This document shows positions 1 through 7,041 of a DNA stretch of 64,000 bases, piece after piece. The stretch is from an uncultured Bacillota bacterium (GTDB taxonomy: Bacteria > Bacillota_I > Bacilli_A > RFN20 > CAG-288), in assembly GCA_949300365.1 (NCBI GenBank), contig CASGEC010000002.1:68961-132960 (forward strand). Reading direction: 5' to 3'. A program made the translations under genes and the position numbers. Each line of letters begins with the position of its first letter. Position 1 is the first letter of the stretch. The notes under the pieces are model-generated. The model was not told the DNA's origin. It worked only from the letters and a program-made list of their open reading frames with translations, and made no database searches.

Positions 1-100
1 TCGTCGGCCTCCTCCTCCCTTCCCTCATCCGTATCGTCATCTTCTCCCTCACCGAGTGGTTGTACCCGTAGTTCACGCACACGATAACGTACTCTCCCAT
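1..100 (-). CDS. Partial hypothetical protein (N-terminal 33 residues)
   Basis: A gene begins at an ATG at 98-100 on the minus strand and runs off the left edge of the window. The start is supported by an AAGGAGAAAG ribosome binding site upstream, the same signal used by the neighbouring early genes. The visible protein begins MGEYVIVCVNYGYNHSVREK. It is the last visible member of the leftward early operon. Function unknown. Confidence 0.5.
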   Translation of the reverse strand, partial: MGEYVIVCVNYGYNHSVREKMTIRMREGRRRPT

Positions 101-120
101 GGTTCTTTCTCCTTCGCCTT

Positions 121-396
121 TCAGTGTGTCGCCGTCGACCTTCTCCTGGACCTTCTCAGACCGAGGATGCAGTAGCCCGGCTTGAGACCGTACTCGGGGA
201 CGTTCTCCAACTTGTAGGTGATCTCGTAGAGCTCCCTTGTGAGCGTCGTCGCCCCGTAGAAGCCGTCCTTGACCCGGAAGTGGATGTAGTCCCCGACCGC
301 GTAGTGCCGGTCGTCGTAGCGGATCTCGAACCGCTTCGTCCCGTCGCTTATCGCCCTGTAATATTGGCTCGCTATCTTCAGCTCGTGGACCATCAT
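121..396 (-). CDS. DUF3850 / ASCH-like small protein
   Basis: A 91-residue protein beginning MMVHELKIASQYYRAI. The pattern HELKI, then G-x-KRFEIR, then a VGDYIHFR stretch matches the DUF3850 family of phage and plasmid proteins, which have an ASCH/PUA-like RNA-binding fold. The family's role is not established; RNA binding is inferred from the fold. The start ATG at 394-396 overlaps the stop of the upstream 61-aa gene (ATGA), so translation is probably coupled. The C-terminus is arginine- and serine-rich. Confidence 0.65.
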   Translation of the reverse strand: MMVHELKIASQYYRAISDGTKRFEIRYDDRHYAVGDYIHFRVKDGFYGATTLTRELYEITYKLENVPEYGLKPGYCILGLRRSRRRSTATH

Positions 397-578
397 CCCA
401 GCCTCTCCCTCCCGGTGACGTTCACCTTGCGTATGGTGGCCGTCATGCCTCCGCCGTCCTCCTCGACCACGATCTGGAGATTGTTCTCCCTTATCACCTC
501 ACCGACGATCTCCTGCTCCTGCCTCTTCCTCCTGGAGCCGATCCCGCTCCAGACCATGTACCGGATCCATTCCCTCAT
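393..578 (-). CDS. Small hypothetical early protein, 61 aa
   Basis: The start is set at the ATG at 576-578 because a strong AAAGGAGAAAGGACA signal lies directly upstream; the longer open frame reading through the Dam gene is a shadow. The protein starts MREWIRYMVWSGIGSRRKRQ and is mixed basic and acidic, with no membrane segment. It lies between Dam and the DUF3850 gene in the early operon. I do not recognise a family. Confidence 0.5.
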   Translation of the reverse strand: MREWIRYMVWSGIGSRRKRQEQEIVGEVIRENNLQIVVEEDGGGMTATIRKVNVTGRERLG

Positions 579-610
579 TGTCCTTTCTCCTTTCGATATG
601 TCCCGTACCG

Positions 611-1039
611 TCACGCCGGCACCTCGTCGGCCCGGTCGACCCAGCGCACCGTCCTCCCGGGGTCCCCGAGGACGACGAGGCAGCTCGGGAACGGCGCCTT
701 CCCGCGTCCCGCCCCGAAGGAGAGCCTCCCCGTCAGGAAGTAGACGCTCGCCCCGGCGTCGACAAGCCTCCGGAACCACCTTGCGTCCGTCCTCGCCGCC
801 AGGAGGAGGACGACCCTCTCCGCGTTCCCCGAGGCGACCTCACCGATGGCCTTGTCGGCCCACTCCGCCGCCCTCGAGTAGGGAGGGTTGACGAACGCCC
901 TGCCCCTCCACGGGGAGTCGAGTCCCCCGCTCCCGCCCAGCGGGCACGGGTCATGGTACCCGAGGGAGGCGAACCGCCCGTAGATGTCCGGCGGCGTCGA
1001 CCAGTCGTCCCCCGACGACCTCGCGATGTAGGCGCTCAC
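611..1039 (-). CDS. Phage-type DNA N6-adenine methyltransferase (Dam family)
   Basis: A 142-residue protein with the order typical of phage Dam proteins: an N-terminal W-x-TP segment, DPCPLGG as the cofactor-site region, the catalytic AFVNPPYSR, then a VVLLLAARTDARWF strand/helix and GRLSFG near the end. It should transfer a methyl group from S-adenosylmethionine to adenine N6 in DNA, protecting or marking element DNA. It is short for the family but all core motifs are present. The start ATG overlaps the stop of the upstream 131-aa gene (ATGA). The target sequence cannot be read from the gene. Confidence 0.85.
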   Translation of the reverse strand: MSAYIARSSGDDWSTPPDIYGRFASLGYHDPCPLGGSGGLDSPWRGRAFVNPPYSRAAEWADKAIGEVASGNAERVVLLLAARTDARWFRRLVDAGASVYFLTGRLSFGAGRGKAPFPSCLVVLGDPGRTVRWVDRADEVPA

Positions 1040-1431
1040 CTGTAGGCCCCCGGGTCGCAGGCTGCCCTACGGAAGATCCTCATGCACGCCAGGAAGAGGT
1101 CCGGGTCCGAGGCGATCGCCTCAAGTCGCTCCGGCGAGGCACCCACGGGCACCCCGTTCCTCTCCCACTCCCCGATCAGTTCCTCCAGCCCGGTCGACCT
1201 CACGAAGGCGTCCATCGCCGCCAGCCGCCTCGCCGACGACGGGGCCCTCTCCGCCCCCTCCGGGAACTCCTCTATCGACAGCACGTCCCTCCTGGCAACC
1301 GTCTCCGTCCTCCCGTCCTTGAGCCGCATCGTGAGCAGGCCGCCCTCCGCGCGGATGACCCTCCCCTTCAGCTCCTCCCTTCTTTTCCTTCCTTCCCCGT
1401 CCCTGGCGACGCGCCTTATCCTGAAGACCAT
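1036..1431 (-). CDS. Hypothetical early protein, 131 aa
   Basis: It starts MVFRIRRVARDGEGRKRRE at an ATG at 1429-1431, preceded by the same AAGGAGAAAGGACA ribosome binding signal used for the 61-aa gene. The N-terminal 50 residues are basic with alternating beta-type residues; the rest looks alpha-helical. No known motif recognised. It sits between the DnaD-like replication gene and Dam, with its stop overlapping the Dam start, so a role in element DNA metabolism is only contextual. Confidence 0.5.
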   Translation of the reverse strand: MVFRIRRVARDGEGRKRREELKGRVIRAEGGLLTMRLKDGRTETVARRDVLSIEEFPEGAERAPSSARRLAAMDAFVRSTGLEELIGEWERNGVPVGASPERLEAIASDPDLFLACMRIFRRAACDPGAYR

Positions 1432-1449
1432 TGTCCTTTCTCCTTTCCC

Positions 1450-1941
1450 TCAGTGGACCGTCCAGTCCGAGTTCATGATCACGTCCCGTATCTGCTGGTG
1501 CCTCCTGAGCTCCTCCGGCGTCATGGAGGCCTCTTCCCGTCTCTTCCTCATCTCGGCTATCCTGTCCCGTATCTCCTCGTTGAGCGTCCTCTTCCCGGTG
1601 TAGTTCGGTAGCGTATCCTGCCTCCCGTCGTCCCCCTCCGCCTCGACGGCCTTTCTTATCGCCGAGAGGATGCTGATGAGGTTGACGGAGTAGGAGGTCG
1701 TCCTCCCGGGGTGGATGTCGACGTTGACGAGTCCCTTGTCCCGAAGGCCGGAGACGATGTAGAGGAGCTCCCTCTTCTTGACCGATACCCACTCCTGGAA
1801 GTAGGACGGGGCTATCGGCCTGCTCGCGCCGTCCTGGCAGAAGCCGTAGATGATGGCGAAGACGATGAGCTCCTTCCCGTGCAGGCCGAAGCCGCTCGTC
1901 ATCCACCCGTATATCTGGATGTGGTTGTCTACCTTGAGCAT
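1450..1941 (-). CDS. DnaD-like / replication initiator N-terminal domain protein
   Basis: 163 residues. The segment IYGWMTSGFGLHGKELIV followed by YGFCQDGASRPIA and a W-x-S-V-K-K-R-E helix is the winged-helix N-terminal domain found in phage and plasmid replication (RepA/DnaD-like) proteins. The C-terminal half is a charged helical tail, rather than the second DnaD or P-loop domain often found, so this is a short form. The start ATG at 1939-1941 has an AAAAGGAGGG signal. It probably acts at the origin; the iteron array at 4760 to 4869 is an attractive but unproven target. Confidence 0.55.
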   Translation of the reverse strand: MLKVDNHIQIYGWMTSGFGLHGKELIVFAIIYGFCQDGASRPIAPSYFQEWVSVKKRELLYIVSGLRDKGLVNVDIHPGRTTSYSVNLISILSAIRKAVEAEGDDGRQDTLPNYTGKRTLNEEIRDRIAEMRKRREEASMTPEELRRHQQIRDVIMNSDWTVH

Positions 1942-2270
1942 GGCTGTCCCTCCTTTTCCGGGTGGACGTCCTCGAAGAAGAAGCAGATGTTGTCGATGTC
2001 CAGGTTGTCCGGGTTCCCGTCCCGGAACGTGTAGCGTATCGAGACGGGACTGTAGGCGTCGAGCGTGTTCCGGAAGAAGGAGAGAGCCATGGCGACGGGG
2101 ACGGAGACGTTCCTTCCGTCTATCCTCACCCAGTGTCTCCTGCCGGGTATCTCCCGGAGGAACCGGGCCCTGCTCCGGTCGGCCTTGCTGACCGACAGGA
2201 TACGTCCCGCCGTCGAGCAGTAGTACCGCCGCCTCTTGGACTCCCCGAGGAGGCAGAAGGCCTCCCTCAT
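1929..2270 (-). CDS. HNH/NUMOD-like DNA-binding protein lacking nuclease residues
   Basis: 113 residues. The features YYCSTAGRILSV, a VRIDGRNVSVPVAMALSFF helix and RDGNPDNLDIDN at the C-terminus resemble phage HNH-endonuclease relatives (NUMOD4 plus HNH fold). The usual HNH histidines and the D-H-x-N pattern are not present, so nuclease activity is doubtful and a DNA-binding role is more likely. The start overlaps the upstream stop (ATGA), and the 3' end overlaps the DnaD-like gene by 13 bases. Confidence 0.45.
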   Translation of the reverse strand: MREAFCLLGESKRRRYYCSTAGRILSVSKADRSRARFLREIPGRRHWVRIDGRNVSVPVAMALSFFRNTLDAYSPVSIRYTFRDGNPDNLDIDNICFFFEDVHPEKEGQPCSR

Positions 2271-2947
2271 CGTTTCCCGGACGGGCCGTCCCCGTCCCGG
2301 TCCTCCGCCCTCCGGCGCACCGGCGAGATGGGCTTCCTGGGCTTGGACAGGATGCCGTCGGCATTTTCCTTCCGGCTTCCCCTGTCCTCCAGCCAGCTCT
2401 CCTGCTCCTTCCCGTCGAAGGCGCGCATCCAGGTCTCCGTCGCCTCATCCAGCATCCTGTCGATGGAGGCGCGCTCCCTCAGCCGGATCCGGCTCATGTC
2501 CCCGATGTAGTCCGACGTGGCGGCGTGGATCTGGCGGAAGGTCTCTCCGCCGTCGTCCCACTTCCTGTTGTACTCGTCGATGAGGCTCCGCATGATGTTG
2601 AGGATGACCTCCGCCCTGTTGAGGGCCAGACGGTAGTCCCCGAGGCTGTAGGCCTCCTGCAGGAGCCCGTCCGACGGGTACTCCACGATGACGGGGACGC
2701 GCTCGCCGTCGACCAGGGCGACGCGGATGCTGTCCGACGTGTACCTCGCCTCGGCCATGACGGTCGCGACGAAGGTCCGCCTCATCCTCTGGACGACGCC
2801 CTCGATGAGCCTTCCGTCCTTCGGGACGGACGTCGAGCAGGACGTCCCCCACTCCTTGGAGAGGACCGACCGGCGCTGTATCTCCAGCCGGAAGAGCACC
2901 GCCGGGTTCTCCTTCACGATCTCCTTCACCTTTTCCGCTATCGTCAT
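2267..2947 (-). CDS. Hypothetical early protein, 226 aa
   Basis: Starts MTIAEKVKEIVKENPAVL at the ATG at 2945-2947, which overlaps the upstream stop as ATGA; an upstream TTG is rejected for that reason. The first 120 residues look like a mixed alpha/beta domain; residues about 130 to 200 are helical and charged; the C-terminus is basic and disordered. No family recognised. Its place after two small regulator-like genes suggests an early replication or recombination function, but that is context only. Confidence 0.5.
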   Translation of the reverse strand: MTIAEKVKEIVKENPAVLFRLEIQRRSVLSKEWGTSCSTSVPKDGRLIEGVVQRMRRTFVATVMAEARYTSDSIRVALVDGERVPVIVEYPSDGLLQEAYSLGDYRLALNRAEVILNIMRSLIDEYNRKWDDGGETFRQIHAATSDYIGDMSRIRLRERASIDRMLDEATETWMRAFDGKEQESWLEDRGSRKENADGILSKPRKPISPVRRRAEDRDGDGPSGKR

Positions 2948-3213
2948 TTCCTCTTTCCCTTTCCGCAAAGGATCTCCCTTGCCTTCCTTCCCGTGATGCG
3001 CACGGTTCCGAACCCCTTCACCTGGAGCAGGTCGACGGACCTGTGCCTCTTCCTGTCCCTCACGTCGACCCTGGCGTCCCCGACGGCGGTCTTCGCCATG
3101 GCGACGGCGGCCCCGTGGGCATAGCAGAGGGCCCGGACGGGGGACGTGAACATCCTCTCGTCGACGTACCTCCCCCTCGCGATGACGGAGACGGCGTACC
3201 TGTCTCGGATCAT
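2944..3213 (-). CDS. Hypothetical early protein, 89 aa
   Basis: Starts MIRDRYAVSVIARGRYVDER at the ATG at 3211-3213, which overlaps the Cro-like gene's stop (ATGA). It is rich in arginine and lysine and ends CGKGKRK, so nucleic-acid contact is plausible. No domain recognised. It is translationally coupled to genes on both sides. Confidence 0.5.
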   Translation of the reverse strand: MIRDRYAVSVIARGRYVDERMFTSPVRALCYAHGAAVAMAKTAVGDARVDVRDRKRHRSVDLLQVKGFGTVRITGRKAREILCGKGKRK

Positions 3214-3410
3214 TTCCCGTCTCCCCTCTCGAAAAGGGACTCGACCGGGACGTTGAGGAACTCGGCCAGCTTGACCAGCTCGCACTGCTTGAAGTCCGTC
3301 CTTCCGCTGAGCTTGTTGTACAGTGTGACCTTGCAAATCCCCAGCTCCTTGGCCACCTCCGAAACGGTCTTTTCGCTTGTCTTGATTGCCATCCATATGG
3401 GGCCTCTCAT
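3210..3410 (-). CDS. Cro-like helix-turn-helix regulator, 66 aa
   Basis: A small one-domain HTH protein: EKTVSEVAKELGICKVTLYN forms the helix-turn-helix, followed by a C-terminal recognition/dimer helix pair ending in VPVESLFERG. The start is the ATG at 3408-3410, with GGAGGTGAAA just upstream; a GTG six bases earlier lies inside that signal. It is the first gene of the leftward early operon and is divergent from the C1-like repressor, so it should control the switch region between them. Confidence 0.75.
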   Translation of the reverse strand: MRGPIWMAIKTSEKTVSEVAKELGICKVTLYNKLSGRTDFKQCELVKLAEFLNVPVESLFERGDGK

Positions 3411-3507
3411 TTTCACCTCCGGTTTAAATATTTGATACTATGATACATTTTTTTTTTTTAGTTCAAGGGTGGAGGCTAAAATTCTTAAACTTTGTTAGAC
3501 TTAAGGT
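3411..3507. promoter_or_regulatory. Divergent switch region between Cro-like and C1-like genes
   Basis: This 97-base AT-rich gap holds the promoters for both directions. It contains two direct GATAC copies within GATACTATGATAC (3434-3446) and a long T tract. The 10-mer ACTATGATAC (3437-3446) recurs exactly at 15,004-15,013 inside another promoter of the element, which marks it as a candidate repressor operator. Exact -35 and -10 boxes cannot be fixed by eye. Confidence 0.5.
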
Positions 3508-3903
3508 GTGAAAAAACTATCCGATAATCTTGCCCTGCTTAGAAAAAGTCATGGCTATAGGCAGAAGGACGTGGCCGACAGGATTGACCTGTCGAAACAG
3601 ACCTACGCAGCCTATGAGCAGGGGAGGGCGGAGCCGGATTGCGAGACGCTTGTGCGGCTGGCGAGGCTCTATGGTCTTTCCCTGGATGCCCTTTTCGGCG
3701 AGGAGGAAAGAAACAACGTCACGCTGTCCAACGAACAGATCGATAAGATAATCCGAGCCAGCAGTTCGATTGACGAAATCGGACGGACGTTGCGGGAGGT
3801 TCTCGGAAGCATATCCCGAAACGGTAACAACGTTGAAATCAACGGGGACAACAATTGCGTCAACATCAACTCCGGAAACAAGGGAGGAAAGGAAGATGAA
3901 TAG
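3508..3903 (+). CDS. C1-like XRE-family repressor, 131 aa
   Basis: The N-terminal 65 residues are a clear HTH_3 domain (LSDNLALLRKSHGYRQKDVA ... LSKQTYAAYEQGRAEPD), followed by a linker and a polar, Asn/Gly-rich tail instead of a peptidase-type dimerisation domain. The start is the GTG at 3508 because the HTH begins immediately; there is little Shine-Dalgarno sequence, so the transcript may be leaderless. It probably represses the early operon. Its last eight bases overlap the start of the lipoprotein gene. Confidence 0.75.
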   Translation: MKKLSDNLALLRKSHGYRQKDVADRIDLSKQTYAAYEQGRAEPDCETLVRLARLYGLSLDALFGEEERNNVTLSNEQIDKIIRASSSIDEIGRTLREVLGSISRNGNNVEINGDNNCVNINSGNKGGKEDE

Positions 3904-4682
3904 ACTGAAAAGGATCGCCGTCGCCTTCCTTCTTCTTTTCGGATTCGTTGGTCTGGCCTCTTGCGAGACGGAGGATGAGCCCCAGGACGATGCCGAGAAG
4001 GTGGAGCTTCCGGCGAGAATCCCGCAGGCGCCCGTAGGCGGGAAGTTCGGGGACTACGAGTTTCTGGAGGACCGCTGCGTCACGGGGGACGAGACGATCT
4101 ACGGCCATTACGAGTATTTCCAAGTGGGCCGGATTTTGGATGGCTTGGGAAGATACAATGGGAACAGCTACACGGACGTGGCCGATGACATCCGATGGTT
4201 TTTCATCGAGGACAGCGACCTCTCGGGACGGTTCATCGGATTCTTCGAGGGGGATGCCCGCTTCGCTGACATGACGACGGGAAGGGTCCTTCGTCGGGAC
4301 GTACCTGGACGACACCCTATCCGGAAATCCTTGGCATTCCGCCTTCTCCGGGGACTCCGATGAGATTTGCTGGTTCTTCCTCTCATACGAGAACGAGGGA
4401 CTGCGTGGATATTTCCTCGAACGGGAAAGCCGCAAGATCTTCGTCGACATCGTAAGCGGAAAGGAGTATGGTGCCAGTGGTGGACCAATGACGGTGGGCG
4501 ACGCTTATATGGTCGGACCCGAGACCCCGACGTTCTGGGACTTCGTCATGAACGATCTCGAAAGCGGAAGATGGGAGCCCGTCGTGTTCTTGATTGCCAT
4601 CATCGTCATACCGCTCTTCATCTTCGTCGGTGTTCCATTGATCATCTTCCTTGAATACCGGCATCACAAAAAGAAGGGATAG
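3896..4682 (+). pseudogene. Membrane lipoprotein gene interrupted by a +1 frameshift
   Basis: Frame one, from the ATG at 3896, gives a lipoprotein signal (AVAFLLLFGFVGLASC, lipobox cysteine at about residue 23) and an extracellular domain up to about position 4275, then turns arginine-rich and stops at 4363. The next frame is open from 4275 to the stop at 4682 and continues sensibly (EGSFVGTYLDDTLSG ...), ending in a transmembrane segment FLIAIIVIPLFIFVG and a basic tail. Together they make a protein of about 261 residues. The shift lies between 4275 and 4361. It may be a mutation, a sequence error or programmed shifting. Confidence 0.6.
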
Positions 4683-4759
4683 GCTGCATCGGATTCGGAC
4701 GTCCCTCGGGGCGCCTTTTTTCGTCGGGATTCCCCATTCCCGATGGCCGGAAAGGGGGG

Positions 4760-4869
4760 TGTGCAATAAATTGCGTGGTCTCGTGCAGTTTTTTGCATAC
4801 CCTCGCGCAATTTTCTGCATACCCTCGCGCAATTTTCTGCGCATGGGTGTGCAATTTTTTGCGCATAAA
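4760..4869. repeat. Tandem 22-bp iterons, candidate replication origin
   Basis: Five tandem units with starts near 4760, 4781, 4803, 4825 and 4848, i.e. a period of 21 to 23 bases. Each carries a GYGCARTTTTYTGC-type core; units at 4803 and 4825 share TCGCGCAATTTTCTGC exactly. The first unit is the most degenerate. The array is followed directly by an AT-rich run that could unwind. Iterons of two helical turns beside an AT-rich region are the classic layout of theta-type plasmid and phage-plasmid origins. Confidence 0.65.
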
Positions 4870-5039
4870 AATATAATTTCTAAATTTATCATCTAAATCT
4901 ATCTTTTAAAGTTAATCTTAATATCTGTAACAATAAACGCGCGTGCGCGCGATGCTTGCCTTTCGTCCCTTCCTGCCGCCTCCGGCGAAGGAGGCACGGA
5001 GACGGCACGGCCAGAAAAAGATTTAGTGACGCAATTGTA

Positions 5040-5053
5040 TCGAAATATTTCGA
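5040..5053. promoter_or_regulatory. Perfect 14-bp palindrome upstream of Zot-like gene
   Basis: TCGAAATATTTCGA is a perfect inverted repeat 89 bases before the Zot-like start. It is a likely operator for a dimeric regulator; which protein binds it is unknown. Confidence 0.4.
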
Positions 5054-5125
5054 ATGGACAGCCTTTTTTCATGTACGTAGAAATAGTTTCTGGACTCCGC
5101 TTGACGAAAGGCGAAGAATAGTCTC

Positions 5126-5135
5126 GTAACGTTAC
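5126..5135. promoter_or_regulatory. Perfect 10-bp palindrome just before Zot-like start
   Basis: GTAACGTTAC lies six bases before the ATG at 5142, in the place where a ribosome binding site would be expected. No Shine-Dalgarno sequence is present, so this may be an operator over the transcription start of a leaderless message. Confidence 0.35.
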
Positions 5136-5141
5136 AGTCAC

Positions 5142-6488
5142 ATGGGAACATCAGCAATCGTCGCACTCTCCGTCCTGGGAGGGATCCTCGTCCTTCCCTG
5201 GGTCGTCGAGCTCATCTACGTCCTCTCGCTGCGCTCCTCTGCGAGGCGGTCCGAGCGGTTCGTGTGCCATGCCCTCCGGTACATCGTCTACATCACGGGC
5301 AAGGTCCGGGCCGGGAAGACCACCTTCCAGGCCGGGTACGCCAACATCCGCACGAAGTGGCTCATGAGGAAGGCGCAGGACAAGATACGGTTCGCCTGCC
5401 TGGCCTTCCCCGAGGTGCCCTTCGACGTCGTCGACGACAGGCTCCGGGAGGCCCTGGGGAAGGGCCAGATCGACTCCTTCGCCATGGCGACGGTCCTCTG
5501 CGGCGAGGGGCAGATCCTCAACCGCTACCGCCGCCTCTCCTACGACAACCACCTCTCCGCCAAGCCGGTCCCGTTCGTGTCGATCCTCGCCGATTACATC
5601 GACGCCAGGTGGGCCCTTCTGAGGGACAACTACGTCTACTACTACGGCAAGGCGTTCCACTCCTGGGTCACCGGCAAGGACGCCATGGACTACAACCCCT
5701 CGATGCTCGCCATCAAGGACAGGTTCCTCAACCCCGGGCGCAAGGACTCCGACCGGAGCGACGACTACCACATCCTCCCCTACTCCGTCATCTGCGAGGA
5801 CGAGAAGCAGCTCGCCGGCAAGGACGCCACCCAGTTCATGGCCTACAGCAAGGCCGACTCCGGCTCCGCCGACTTCCTCCGGCTCATCGGACAGCTCGGA
5901 CAGGAGACCATCTACTACACGACCACCAACCAGTACTGGGGAGCCGACGTCAACCGGGAGAGGGACCTCGCCACCGAGATCGTCTCCATGGAGAGGTCCG
6001 TCGCCGTCAACCCCCGCTTCTGCGAGATGGCCCTCATCCGCCTCGCCGAGATCCCGGCTAGGGTCGTCCTCTGGTGGAGGAGGCTCCGCAAGGGACCGAC
6101 GGACCCCTACCTGGTCAACTCCAGGGCGAGGTCGTTCCTCGGCGCCACGATGGACCTCCGGAAGAGGGTCGCCTCCCACTCCTACGTCCTGTTCAGGGGA
6201 CTCATCTACCACGACGCCAACGACTTCGGCAAGGCCGGAAGGATCCTGCCGGCGAGCGTGGACAGGCTCCGGGCCGTCATGCCGATCCGGTACTGCCGGG
6301 GGAGTACCAACACCTTCGAGTTCCACAGCGTCCAGCGGATGCTCATATCGAGGTCCCGGTGGCGCCTGTCGGACGAGCCGGGGGAGGTCAGGGACGACGA
6401 CCTGGCGGAAAGGGTCCTGCAAAAGAGGATCGCCGGGAAGGCCGTCTCCAAGGCCGGAAAGGAAGGGAAGAGGACGAGGATCGAATAG
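5142..6488 (+). CDS. Zot/pI-like assembly ATPase with N-terminal membrane anchor
   Basis: 448 residues. A hydrophobic anchor spans residues about 4 to 30, then a basic stretch, then a P-loop GKVRAGKT at residues 53-60. A Walker B-like strand SVICEDE lies at 215-221 and is followed by a sensor-type strand (ETIYYTTTNQ) and RERDLATEIVSMER. This arrangement fits the Zot/gene I ATPase of filamentous phages, which drives extrusion of the virion through the membrane, or more broadly a HerA/FtsK-type motor. In Ff phages the membrane segment follows the ATPase; here it precedes it. A host with one membrane would need no secretin. Family assignment is by motif only. Confidence 0.55.
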   Translation: MGTSAIVALSVLGGILVLPWVVELIYVLSLRSSARRSERFVCHALRYIVYITGKVRAGKTTFQAGYANIRTKWLMRKAQDKIRFACLAFPEVPFDVVDDRLREALGKGQIDSFAMATVLCGEGQILNRYRRLSYDNHLSAKPVPFVSILADYIDARWALLRDNYVYYYGKAFHSWVTGKDAMDYNPSMLAIKDRFLNPGRKDSDRSDDYHILPYSVICEDEKQLAGKDATQFMAYSKADSGSADFLRLIGQLGQETIYYTTTNQYWGADVNRERDLATEIVSMERSVAVNPRFCEMALIRLAEIPARVVLWWRRLRKGPTDPYLVNSRARSFLGATMDLRKRVASHSYVLFRGLIYHDANDFGKAGRILPASVDRLRAVMPIRYCRGSTNTFEFHSVQRMLISRSRWRLSDEPGEVRDDDLAERVLQKRIAGKAVSKAGKEGKRTRIE

Positions 6489-6508
6489 TCGTTCCCCTAT
6501 ACATGCTC

Positions 6509-6530
6509 AAGGAAAGCTAAAGCTTTCCTT
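6509..6530. other. Perfect hairpin after the Zot-like gene
   Basis: AAGGAAAGCT and AGCTTTCCTT form a 10-bp perfect stem with a two-base spacer, 21 bases after the Zot-like stop. CATG copies flank it on both sides, and a second CCGAG/CTCGG stem lies further on. There is no T run, so it is not a standard terminator; a packaging-signal hairpin or RNA-processing site are alternatives. Confidence 0.4.
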
Positions 6531-6655
6531 GGACATGGGAGAGCCGAGAGACTTGCGACAGGTCCTCGGAATCTTTCGGCACGCACGTGCAACCTTCGCC
6601 TTGATTTGAAAGATTGATGTCATCTACTGGAAACCTGCCGGAAAGGAGGGCGACG

Positions 6656-7035
6656 ATGGGAAGGAAGACGGGGAAGTTCCGGTTCACTCTGCTGTTCATA
6701 AACCCGGAAGACGTCAAGGGAGGCCTGGGAACGAGTCACGCCCACTGGTTCCTCTTCAAGCGCAAAAAGTTCCACAGGAGGGGAAACCTCTACCTCACCA
6801 CGCATCTCTATATCCCCGACACAGAGAAAAGAAAGCAGGTGACGAAGGCAGGCTTCGCAAGGTTCGCTTCGACTGCTTCGACGCCGCCACCGGCATCGAG
6901 AGGAGGGCCACGAAAAGGAACGTCAAATTGTCGGACATGAAAAAGGCCTCCCTGGGATACGTCAGCGACGTTCGGCCCAGAAAGGCGAAGAAGGAGTTCG
7001 ATCCGTACAGGAGGGTGAAAAGAAATCGGAAATGA
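6656..7035 (+). pseudogene. Basic small protein gene, frameshifted (family member 1)
   Basis: Starts at the ATG at 6656 (MGRKTGKFRFTLLFINPEDV) with an AAAGGAGGG signal upstream. The start frame is sensible to about residue 58 (IPDTEKRK), then becomes Pro/Thr-rich and stops at 6940. The -1 frame carries on from about 6820 as a lysine/arginine-rich sequence (GRLRKVRFDCFDAATG ... YRRVKRNRK) ending at 7035. The likely break is in the A-rich run at 6824-6834. Intact, it would be about 126 residues, strongly basic and without a membrane segment. No family named; it resembles the basic proteins at 9109 and 12,171 in size, charge and position. Confidence 0.5.
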
Positions 7036-7041
7036 AAAGGT

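Larger units (their letters stand above)
4683..5141. other. Non-coding origin and control region
   Basis: No convincing gene lies here. The stretch holds a 22-bp iteron array (4760-4869), a strongly AT-rich run (about 4865-4930), a GC-alternating CGCGCGTGCGCGCG tract near 4938 and two perfect palindromes before the Zot-like gene. An 80-codon minus-strand frame (4899-5141) has no ribosome site and atypical codon use and is rejected. Confidence 0.6.

Noticed and set aside
124..1045. Plus-strand Pro/Arg-rich frames over the early operon
   Set aside because: They are antisense shadows of GC-rich genes with clear motifs (Dam, DUF3850) and have no ribosome sites.
4760..4869. CRISPR array
   Set aside because: The units are continuous with no unique spacers of 30 or more bases, and no cas genes are nearby; iterons explain them better.
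4899..5141. 80-aa minus-strand reading frame
   Set aside because: No ribosome site, atypical codon use and no motif; it covers the origin and palindromes.
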